Of a stretch of 64,000 nucleotides of DNA, positions 12,784-22,588 are shown piece after piece. The notes under the pieces were generated by a model. The model had not been told where the DNA came from, did not search any database, and saw only the letters and a program-made list of their open reading frames with translations. Source of the stretch: Loxodes magnus (Eukaryota > Ciliophora > Karyorelictea > Loxodida > Loxodidae); contig CAMPDV010000012.1 of the NCBI GenBank assembly GCA_946699065.1, positions 1,612,001-1,676,000 on the forward strand, written 5' to 3'. The first letter of the stretch is position 1. Each line of letters begins with the position of its first letter. Made by a program: the position numbers and the translations under genes.

Positions 12784-12798
12784 ATTGGAGACTAAAAA
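12784..12798 (+). repeat. 15-bp direct repeat flanking the zinc-knuckle gene (right copy)
   Basis: Identical to 11783-11797 (attggagactaaaaa), starting 38 bp after the stop codon of the zinc-knuckle gene. Confidence 0.6.
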
Positions 12799-13606
12799 CA
12801 TTCTTAGTTATCATTTTTTTGCTTTCCAGTTTGAAAGCATTTATCATTAATCCCTATTTTCATAAATAGCTGCGATTCATAAGTTCTATTTTATTATTTA
12901 TTTAAATAATTTTTATTAAAATATTGAATCAAGCCACTAGCCCTCCAATAGCCTTAGTAGTGTTATAGCACACTATTATAATGCTATAAATAATAAGAAT
13001 TATTATTTTTGATGCTTTATTTAATTAAATAATAGTTTCCTTAATAAATTATCTAGATATGATATACTTAATTATAGAAATAGATCGGTTCATTCAAGGA
13101 AATAGATATCTATAACTTTATGCTTTTTAAACTAGAATTATCATCTTAAACATATCTTCACTAAAACTCAAATGTTTATCTGATAAAATAAGACGAAAAG
13201 TTCTTTAAATTCCTAAAATCAATTTGCAAATAGAAAATCTGGAAAAAGTAAATTCTTAATCTTTTATCTAACTTGAAAATTCTAATTACTCAAATAATTA
13301 CAAGGAGCTATATTATCCACAATATAGCTTATAAGTATAAATTTCTAGCTTAAACCTGAAATATTATTCTTATAAGGGTATTTATTTAGTTTACATCCAA
13401 ATATTTAAGGATTATATTTTATATTTTTATCTTGCCTTACATTTTACAAAGTTAGTTAGCTTTTGAATAACTTTAAAAATTCATCGTTTATTCATTTATA
13501 AAAGAAAGAGAAATATTATTTTGAATTATTTCTGCTTTTCAAACTTTTGCATAAAGAAGTATATTAAAGATTCTAAAACAACTTTTATTATAATTTTTTT
13601 TTAAAA
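12799..13606. other. AT-rich spacer, nothing recognised
   Basis: No recognisable gene, RNA-like island or repeat between the zinc-knuckle gene and the structured repeats. Confidence 0.5.
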
Positions 13607-13765
13607 CCGCCATAGTTGTTCGAAGGTGAACAACAAGATCATCTTCATCAGAGGTTGGGGAAGTTAAGTACCCATAATCGACTTTATGTCTTCCTCTGCT
13701 TTGGCTTGGCCTCGAGACATAAGATTCTTAGACCTTCGACACTGGCTTGGCTTGGCTTAATTTAT
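13607..13765 (+). ncRNA. Structured repeat A (unknown small RNA or Pol III-derived repeat)
   Basis: GC-rich island with strong pairing: GTTGTTC/GAACAAC hairpin (13617-13636); CAGAGG/CCTCTG closing a junction (13649 to about 13698) that encloses TGGG/CCCA and GAC/GTC hairpins. A tandem GGCTT motif follows (13702-13711, 13749-13760). The core 13643-13705 is repeated at 13802-13862. Part of it (gaagttaag) recalls the A-box region of 5S rRNA, and ccgccata near the 5' end also recalls 5S, but the whole does not align as 5S rRNA. It may be a 5S-derived SINE or an unrelated RNA. Confidence 0.45.
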
Positions 13766-13801
13766 TTTTAATTCTGGAACAAAAAGAAATAATATTGCGA
13801 G

Positions 13802-13915
13802 CTTCATCAGAGGTGGGGAATTTAAGTACCCATAATTGACACATGTCGTCCTCTGCTTTGGCGATGCAATGAGACACAATCCTACCATATCCTTGGACCT
13901 CCAGCAAGTATTAAA
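13802..13915 (+). ncRNA. Structured repeat B, partial second copy
   Basis: Second copy of the core of the island at 13643-13705. The closing CAGAGG/CCTCTG stem and the TGGG/CCCA hairpin are kept, while the second hairpin changes on both sides (GAC...GTC becomes GACA...TGTC), so base pairing is preserved despite substitutions. The 5' hairpin is absent. This supports a selected RNA structure or a recent duplication. Confidence 0.45.
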
Positions 13916-13934
13916 GATTACGAGTATTCTAAAA

Positions 13935-14050
13935 TTATATCAGTATTGAACATTTTTATCAGTACTGAATAATTATACCAGTATTTAACAGGGTTTATCA
14001 GTATCTGATAATTTTATCAGTAAGAAACATTCTTGTCAGTATGAAACATT
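13935..14050. repeat. Imperfect tandem array of about 21 bp with TCAGTA core
   Basis: About six units, each containing (T/C)CAGTA followed by roughly 15 AT-rich bases ending in AACATTTTTA-like sequence. The array ends directly at the right terminal inverted repeat. Such iterated sub-terminal motifs are common binding sites near transposon ends, which is inference here. Confidence 0.7.
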
Positions 14051-14057
14051 TTTTTTT

Positions 14058-14100
14058 AAAGAGCTGCGCACCAACGAGAGTGCTACGCGCTCTATAATCA
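14058..14100 (-). repeat. Right terminal inverted repeat
   Basis: Reverse complement of 8137-8178, with the outer 21 bases identical. Like the left copy it is internally foldable (AGAGC...GCTCT) and GC-rich against its flanks. Confidence 0.85.
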
Positions 14101-17100
14101 AATTTATTATTATTATTATTATTATCTTTAAAATAAATTGTTATAAATGTACTTTTATTGATGCTTCTAGTTGGTTCTATTTATTATTACTTAAAGATTT
14201 TTAATATTCATATCATAAGAAAAATGTGGACTATCATGAGAGGTATAAATATATATAAATCAAAAATTTAATAGTAGCTTATTATATTTTTTTCCTTACT
14301 AATTATTTTGCACTACTTTAAAATTTGAAGTATTAAATACATCCTTCTAAAATTGTAAAAACCCTAAAAACTAACTAAGTAAATTATAAAATTATTCCAG
14401 TTTTTCATAATTCAAGAGGGAAGGATGATAAACTATTCCTTTGTAATGAACTTGCTATTAAAGGTTTATCTTCCTTAATAATTTCAGACTCTAAAACTAA
14501 AATTTCTTATCAAATGTTTTGCTTTAGAGTTATTAATTTATAGAGGGTTAAGAAAATCAGATTAAATCATCCATTTTTACTATAAACTAAGACAATTTCA
14601 TCCAAAGTGTATATTTATACAAGCAACTCTGTTCTATCTATTATAAAATTCTTCTAAATCTCCAGTTGCAAAACTAACTTTTCAAATAATTGCAGTTTAT
14701 CTTAAATCCTCTCACTCTTCTAACTTTATTAAAAATAGGTTTAAGCATAATTTTTAAAAGACATATAAGAAGCTTAATGTAAAACAATGAAAAGGAGAGG
14801 AATCTTCTTAATATTATTTTCTTATAATAGTTATGAAGATTCTTTAGAGTTGCTTCTATGAAATTCCGTATCTATACTTTATTTATTGGATAAAGCAAGA
14901 ATATTTAGATTAAATGTAATTAAGAGAAAAGTAAATTATAATCAATATTTTTAGTAATTCAGTCAAGGAATTGCAAAACGTAGAATAAAAAGACTGTAAT
15001 GCTTTAACGAAAAATTTAATAGCATCATACTTAGATTATGCTGCTTTAAAAAAGGTTAGTTATCTTTTTACTCAAAATTGTAATAAACTTAACGAGTTTA
15101 ATTGTTAATAATATGGAACTAAAAAAAACTAAGTGTACTAAAGTTAAATAGCAATAATTTATTTTGTCAATCATTTTCACTAGCTAATCTTTTATTTTTA
15201 CTATTTGATTAGTTAAAGCTTGGTAATTTTTGATAATTAACTTAATAGTTAGAGAAATTAATATTTTACACATTTCAATTCAATTATTTTAATGCTAACC
15301 TATCTGCTTATATTATGTTTGCTAATATTCTATTTTGTATTTAAAACTGCTATAGTTAGAATTAGAGTAAACCTTTGTTATAAAAAGAATTAAAAAATAG
15401 AAATAGAAATATAACGCAAATTCCCTTCCTAAGATACCCCATTTCTTTTAAATATAAAATCGACTTCTCTTTCAATTTTATATTCTTTCTATTCAAATAA
15501 AAAGAATATTTCAGAAATAAAAGCAACAAAAGTTCTTGGTGGATAGAAATAAAAATAATAAAGATTAATGAAAACATTTTCCAATAAATGGTTGAAAAAT
15601 AGTTGTAACTAGATATTCTATTCAATTACTATTTTGTTCAATAGAAGTTAATAACAATGAGAAGGAGATTCTATTTAATTAATTATTAATGAGGATTTTA
15701 ATATCTATAATCTATAAAATAATGCACAAATACACAAAAATATTTCCTTGATGCAATAGAATTAAAATAAAATTCTTAATATGTAAAAAAAATCTTAGCT
15801 TTAGTTAATGCTTTACTTATATTATAAAATAAATTTTAGTTTTAAAAATACACAAAGCCTCTAATAGACTTATATTTCTACTTATATTCATAAATAGTTT
15901 AAGTTTATGATAAATAATTATCTTATATCTTCAACCTCTTCTATATATAAGACTTAAGCTATTAATCTAATATTTTTATGACAAATGTATCAATTTTATT
16001 ATTTTATCTTCAGCTTATTTCTTAAATTACATTAAACTAGTTCTTTATAATCCTTAAAAGATTTATTTATAAAAGCTAGAAATTTGGTTAAGAAAAGAAC
16101 TATCAGCAAGAAGATTGTAAACTATATTTCGTTGCAATGATAGTTTTTAGATAAATTAAGAATGGAGAAGGTTCGAATAATTTATTTTTCGGTATTTAAG
16201 CAAAAGAAAATCAAATGATTTTCATAGCTTAAGAGAAAATAAAATCTCAAAGCTTTAATTAAAAAAATAATTAATTTTTAATTTAATTAATTCGATATTT
16301 CACCCTCTATAAAAGCTGAATAAAGCTATGCAAATAAAATACCTAGGATTGTAAGTAATAAAATAAATTTTTCATGAAATATTAAATTGTTTTTATTCTT
16401 TAATTATTAAAGTAAAGTTCTACAATAATCATGTGCTTTTTGGTTAAGAGATAAAGAAATAATAGAATTCATTAAAATCTTTACAGATTGCTATTTTAAA
16501 ATTTCATTTATTTTTAGAGAATTAGTTATTAATATTCATCCTCTATTGAGACTTAGCTTTCATTTTTTTTAAATGATACTAAGCTGGGAATCGAACCCTG
16601 CTTAAAATAAACTTATTCACTAATAACCTTTATTCAGTTACTTTTGTGATTGAGACAAAAGTTATTAATTTTGGATTTATAATAAACTCATTTTCACATA
16701 TTGTTCTCTCTTATTTTCTTAGAGTAGTTGCTATCAGTAAGCTTTTCTTTTTTATAGATTTTTATATTTGAGATAAATTTTTAAAAGTAACCAAAAAATA
16801 ATTTTTAGCTTTATACATTTAGAGATAAATATAATATCAATTAATTCTTTTTAATTTACTAAATCAACTCAATTTCAGAGAGAAGCAAACCGAATCAAAT
16901 AAATCATTAATCTTACACTAAATTAGCTTCTTTTGTAGCCTACCTTGTTATATATATTTTTATATAAGATCTCTTATTGAAATTATTTAAAATATATCTC
17001 TAATTTTTTTGATTTAAAAACTCAAGAATTAACTGATTTAAAACATTGGAAGCATGAATTGAACTTAAATATTTTTAAGCAACTTTGAGTAAAATAAAAG

Positions 17101-17567
17101 CATTTTGGCTAATTTAATAGCGTCCAAATCCTTAATTTATTTGTACAAGTAGTTAATTTTGCTAATTCCGGTAATTATGCTAGTTAACTTAAAGAATTGA
17201 GAAATCAAATTCAAATTAAGTACTTCTTTTATTTTTATTTTATCTTAATAGCTCTTTTTTATTAGGATGCTTTTTGCTTTAAATCAAATATAATAAATAG
17301 TTTATTAAAGAGAAAAATTTAAACTAATTATCTCCTTAGAAGTTATTATAACTATTATGGTTTCACTAGAAACTAAAAAGCAGAGTTTAAATTAAAAATA
17401 TAAGCAAGAAAAATTAAAGTTTTGCATGAGTTTTGATTTGTAAACATAATGCTAGCATTCTCTTAAGTGTTTGATATAAAGATAAAAAATGAGTAGATCA
17501 GATTATACTTTTTAATTTATTTATTTCAGTATAATTTTAATTAATTGCTCTTATGCTTTTTTTATAA
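14101..17567. other. AT-rich spacer, nothing firm
   Basis: Starts with an ATT microsatellite (14104-14128). A short tRNA T-arm-like motif occurs on the minus strand near 16583-16600 but no tRNA cloverleaf follows. No conserved gene was recognised up to the Cys-rich gene starting at 17568. Confidence 0.45.
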
Positions 17568-20500
17568 ATGTTTATGCTTCTTATTCTGCTTTTAAGCTTC
17601 TTATAAACTAATTCTTAAACTTTGGAACTGCTTGATTCACTAATAACTTACGATCTTACTGTTCTAAATTAATATTTTTAATTTAAAAGTACTGCTTACC
17701 GTCCTGATTTAAATTCTTCATCATCTTGGGCTATAACTGGTTGATTAAAATATGCAAGTTGTGATGGCACTACTTGAAATAGCGTAGTACAACTTCATGC
17801 AGAAAATAACTGAATGGGATTTTGAACAAAAGCTGACCCAACAACTAATACAATATAATGATAATGAGATAGATCCCAATAATTTTAGGATGCAAATCAT
17901 AATTTTGGCTGTAATATTTGGTATTTTCATCTAATTTAGCTAAACGCTTTGCCTGAATTATCTTGATGTAATAGTAACTAATACTATGAGTAGACTAATA
18001 TATACTGCAAAACTATCAGCTAACCCTCATAATGAATCTAATTATAAGAAAATTCTTACATATAAATTGGTAATGATGATTAACAATATCGTTTTAATGG
18101 ATTCATGACAAACTTAAAATTTTGGGGATATAATAAATGATTCACTAATTAAGAGTTTAGTAATCTTGCATAATAAAGTCCTTGTGTTTTGAATTGTATT
18201 TCCGGCTTTTGTACTTCTCCTGAAACGTCATCATGCTAAAATTAATGCGATCCAAACTGTCTAACTTGCTAAAATACTGGATCTAGTAAATGTTGAAATT
18301 GTAGATAAAATTAGTATCTAGATGCAAAAACTTAAACTTGTAAATGCAACTATGATTACTGAGCATCTTCTGCTAATCCCTTTCAGTGCTAAAAATGTGA
18401 ATCTTAAATGGCAAATTGCGAAGCTTGCAATGATGGATCAACTTGTCTTTCATGCATTCCAAATTATTTCTTAAATTTAGATGGAACTTGCTAACTTACC
18501 TGTCCCTCTACTTAATAAGACTTAAATAGTGATAGAATATGCTAACTATGTAGTGAAGCTATTCCTTATTGCCTTAATTGTAATTAAGCTGGAACTTAAT
18601 GTACAAAATGTGCTGATGGATATTACATAGGAAATGATTTACTTTGCTATTAGTGCTAGGATTCTAACTGTAAAACATGCTACAATTAAGGATCTCTATG
18701 CATTGAGTGCTAAAATTTATGGAAACTTGAATGAAATAGAAATAGATGTTCTTATAATTGTCCTAGTATAGAATAAGATAGTGAAAATGATAGAATTTGT
18801 ATAAGTTGCAATGAAGTACTTAATAATTGCTTATAATGCAGTGAAGATGGAACTTAATGTTTTCTTTGTGAAAATGGATTTTACATTAATAGCAAATAAT
18901 AATGTGAGTTGTGCTCTAAAAATATCCAAAATTGTAGTGTTTGTTCTTAAAATGGATTAGAATGCTTCGGGTGCATTCCACCTTTTAAGCTTCTAAATAG
19001 TAGATGTGTTGATGAGTGTTCTAAGAACTAATATTACGATGCTTAAAATGTTTGTTAGTTTTGCAATAAGAAACTATCTTAAAACGAAAGCAAAGATCAA
19101 TGTCCAGAGAATGAGTAAGACATAGATAAAGATAATATTTGTAAATTATGTGGTTTAGAAATATAAAAATGTGAAAAATGCCATTAAGATAATGATAAGC
19201 TAATATGTGATACTTGCTATAATAATCATTTTCTAAAAGCAAATAAATGTATGAAATGTGAAGAAATTATTGGAGATTGTCTTATTTGTTAAAGTGAAAA
19301 TGTTTGCACATAATGTAGAAATTTATTTTTATCTTTAAATTAATGTAAAGATAAATGTGAGGAAACAGAATAAGATTATGATTAAGATAAAGTATGGTAA
19401 GCTTGTAGTTTTGGAATAGAGTATTGTAATAAATGTGATTTGAACATAAAATAATGCTATGAATGTTAAGAAGGATTTTATTTAAGTAACAAAAAAGCTT
19501 GTAAATCATGTTAAGAAATATATGAGGATTGTATTTCTTGTGAGAGTTAAGATAAATGCTTAAAATGTTAAAAATAAAAACTATCTTCAAATACATGTGT
19601 AGAAAAGTGCCCAGCTACAGAATAGGATAAATAAAAGAGAGGAATATGCGAATCTTGTAGTAAAGTAATAGAAAATTGCGAAGAATGTTCAGAAGATGGA
19701 GTGATTTGTTACAAGTGTGCTCAATCTTTCGCTATTTCAGAAAACTTTACTTGCGAGTTAAAAAAGGAAGAAGATGATATTAATGAAGAGCAAAGTAAGG
19801 AAAATGAAGAATAACAAGAAAAAGACAACTTAGAAGAAGTTGTTTAAATGACATAAGAAATATCAATAGATAGTTTTGATATAACAGACAAATAAAAAGA
19901 AATAATCTTAATAGTCTCATAAATTCAAAATATTGGAACAATTGGAATTGGATCAATTTCTACAGTCAGTTTAATCATACCAGAAAGCAATTCTCTAGGA
20001 TATTGGTTTTAATTTATGGTAATAACTGAATTATTTTAAGCGAATGCTTTTATAAAGGTTAATAAGCCAGAAATTTTATCTGCTTACTATTTTCAGCAAA
20101 GCTAAAATTTCTTTAAAAAGTTGTAGAAAAATTTTAACTTTGATAATGATAAACAAACAGTCGAAGTTAGAAAATGAGAAAACCTAGGATATTATAGTTA
20201 TTCCTTTATAGAAAATTCAATAGTATATTGAATATTAATTTTGTCTATTTTATTACTAGATTTGGCACTAAATCAGCTATAAAGATTTGCTTTTACCAAA
20301 TTTCTTTCTAACACAAGACTTAAATATTTGCACTATAGACTTTCCTTAACTTTTTATTTGCTATATAACCTTCAGATATCATACTCATCTGTTCTTCAAA
20401 TTTTGCATTCAAACTTTGATGATTGGTTATGCATACTGAATACACTAGCTGCCATCTTTTGCTTGGTAATTTTATTTACATAATTTAGGTTTTTCAAGCT

Positions 20501-21629
20501 GCTTTTATAGTTAGAATTCTCTTTATCATAAAAACTTATTTCACTTTAAAAAATAACGTAAATCCAGAAGTCTAAAGCAAAGAAGAATTTATAGAAAAAT
20601 ACACTTAAAAGTATTTTTCATTATTTGACGATCTGAAGCAAGGAAAGAAAGCCTTAATATTCTATCCCTTAGTTTTACTTAGAAGATTACTAATTTCTAT
20701 TATATTAATAAGCTTTAGAAATTCAGCATTAGCTCAATTAGTCTTATGCTTAACTCTAAGCTTTCTAGTGCTTTTTTATAACCTTAAATGTAAACCTTTT
20801 GGATCTAAATTGCTTAATGGAGTTCAAGTTTTTTAAGAAATTTGATTAATCACCTGTTCATCTCTAACTTCTATTTCTATTTCCTTGACAAAGGTTAAAC
20901 TCAAAGAAACCTTTCTTAATTAGAATCTCAAGCATCATAGCAGATAGGATTTAGTATTATAGTGATATCAAGTATAATCACTTATGTAGGTATATTGCTA
21001 GGTGTTATAGTTCTGATTATAGATATAGTGAAGCAAATATAAGAAAAGAAAAAATAAAAACTCAAGGAAACTTAAAGTTAAATATCAAATACAAATCCCT
21101 AGTAAATTACTAGAGTTTTAGAACCAAGAGAGTGGGTAACAGAAGACTTAGAAGAAATTTTTAACTTATTTCAGCCAATATTTCAGGAATCAAACTAATA
21201 ATTGAATAAGAAAAGCAAATTTATATCCAAGAATCTACCTCTAGATAATTCTAAAGTTAGAATAAGCTAGAATAAACACAAAGCGACTAATTTAACATCA
21301 AGGTACTTAATTCATTTATGCAGAAAGACATCAAGTAATAAAGCAATTAAATTAAATAAGAACGAAAGTAAACTAGCACTATGGACGAAACTTAGTTTCC
21401 TTTAGAAATAGAATAGAAGAAATAGCCATTAGATTAAGAGAAGCCATTAAGTTAAATATAGATTATAGAGAGTTAAAAATAAACATTCCATGAAAATTGC
21501 ATTGATCAAAAAGAAAATATTCTATAGCCTACTAAAAATTTAAAAGTTATGCAAAAAAGATAAAAAATGAGAAAGTATTTTTTTCAACTAAGACAAAAAA
21601 GCATTGGAAGTAAAGTATAAGGAGCTTGA
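17568..21629 (+). CDS. Large Cys-rich multi-pass membrane protein, copy 1 (about 1345 aa)
   Basis: Starts ATG-TTT-ATG, then a signal peptide (LLILLLSFLQTNSQ) homologous to that of the copy at 61180. A Trp-rich jelly-roll/LamG-like domain follows (about residues 45-200; SSSWAITGW, KFWGYNKW), then long Cys-rich repeats (CxxC..C, C-x-x-C-S-E-D-G-T), an acidic linker near residue 740, about seven membrane helices, and a basic tail ending at TGA 21627-21629. About 15 internal TGAs align with Trp in paralogues. An intron (20466-20488, 23 nt) sits between AAIFCL and VFQAA. Two single-base losses relative to paralogues (about 20865 and about 21205) break the frame near the 3' end: decay, sequencing error or frameshifting. 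Family resemblance is to ciliate growth-factor-receptor-like Cys-rich proteins. Function unknown; a cell-surface receptor or antigen is likely. Confidence 0.88.
20466..20488 (+). other. 23-nt intron in Cys-rich gene copy 1
   Basis: gtaattttat...atttag. Removing it joins TTG to GTT in frame and restores the alignment AAIFCL|VFQAAFIVR with AAYFSL|IIQVAMIVR of copy 2, where the same site holds a 16-nt intron. Confidence 0.85.
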
Positions 21630-21737
21630 AAAATAATAACTAGATTATCTTAAAATAATTTAAATTAAGCTTATTACTAACTATTTATAAATAAATCAAT
21701 CTTCCTTCTAATTAAATTATAAAAATAAAAAATAAAA

Positions 21738-22588
21738 ATGGAAAAAAACCCGGGAATCTAAACCTTGAATTCTAACCTTAAAGATCAATCTTAAGTCTCA
21801 GTTAACTAACAAGAACCAAGAATTCAAAAAAGATAAATCTACTCCTGTTAAGGATTGGGAAATACGGAATTTCCTAGCAAACTGAAAAAGCTTGAGAAAC
21901 CCCATGAGCAAGACATTATTTAGCTTTATTCATTAATTGAGAAAATGAATACCGAAATATAGATCCTGAAGGCGGAAAACTTGAATCTTCGGCTTCTTTT
22001 GTAAGATAGAAAAAAGGAAGATCAAGACTTGGTAAGTAAAGTTTAGTTTTAAATTGAAGCCTTAACTTCCTAATTTGAACTATTAGAAAAAAACCTAGAA
22101 GCAAATCAATAGAAAATTAAAGAAGAAATTCGATTACCAATCAAAAAAACTAACTTCAATCAGAAAAGATGGAAATTGAAAAAATGTAAACAGAATAAAA
22201 ATTTTAATTCAATCCCTTAATAAAACGTTGCTATTGTTGTCAAAAGGCTGGACATTTTTGGAGGTAATGTCCGAAGTGAAGAAGGGTGCTTGAGCAGCAC
22301 CGTAAATAATTTGGAACATCGAGGAGGCTATATTGTAACTACTCTGGAGGTATTTACAGAAAGAAGCTGATATTAGATGATTCAAGTGTGACACTAATCA
22401 AACAGGATCTTGGCAATTAATAGTAACAGAATAAATAGCTTTAAAAGGACAATAATGACCTTAGAATTTGTTTAGAGAAGCTGGAGAAAAATTACAAGAA
22501 GATGGAAGAACAATTCTATGAGCTTATTGAAGAGAAAGAAGAATTATCTCAGTTTGAAATTGATTCAGATGAAGACATGTACAGTTGA
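21738..22588 (+). CDS. Gag-like protein with intact CCHC zinc knuckle (one frame break)
   Basis: Starts at ATG 21738, 109 bp after the Cys-rich gene on the same strand, and ends at TGA 22586-22588. The N-terminal half is polar then coiled coil (LIEKMNTEIQILKAENLNL). A -1 frame change is needed at the A7 run 22143-22149; beyond it comes KMEIEK, shared with the protein at 11811, then CYCCQKAGHFWRQC, a canonical C-x2-C-x4-H-x4-C knuckle, then PK-W(TGA)-RR, a possible second damaged knuckle, and an acidic coiled-coil C-terminus ending DSDEDMYS. Probably a single-stranded nucleic-acid binder. The frame break is either an assembly homopolymer error, decay, or a programmed -1 shift on the A-run. No polymerase domain follows. 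Confidence 0.72.

Larger units (their letters stand above)
8137..14100. mobile_element. Putative 6-kb element bounded by terminal inverted repeats
   Basis: Inverted repeats of about 42 bp lie at 8137-8178 and 14058-14100; their outer 21 bases match exactly. Between them is a cluster of the GC-richer patches of the region: a small minus-strand ORF, a broken Cys-rich gene fragment, a structured RNA, a zinc-knuckle gene and two structured repeats. No transposase with a recognisable DDE/DDD motif was found and no clear target-site duplication is visible. It could be a non-autonomous or unusual DNA transposon, an internal eliminated sequence, or a chance pairing of two copies of a short structured repeat. 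Confidence 0.5.

Noticed and set aside
13607..13765. 5S rRNA gene
   Set aside because: Only short stretches resemble 5S rRNA; the 3' half does not align and the internal hairpins differ from the 5S fold.
14104..14128. ATT microsatellite as a CRISPR-like or telomeric repeat
   Set aside because: A simple trinucleotide run without spacers or G-rich telomere motif.
16575..16680. Possible tRNA on the minus strand (GGTTCGATTCCC T-arm-like motif)
   Set aside because: No matching acceptor stem, D-arm or anticodon arm could be built around it; at most a tRNA relic or chance B-box.
19021..19596. Minus-strand open frames rich in Tyr, Ile and His (also 44342-46132 and 62600-63199)
   Set aside because: They are antisense shadows of the Cys-rich repeats; the plus strand has the conserved CxxC pattern across all paralogues.
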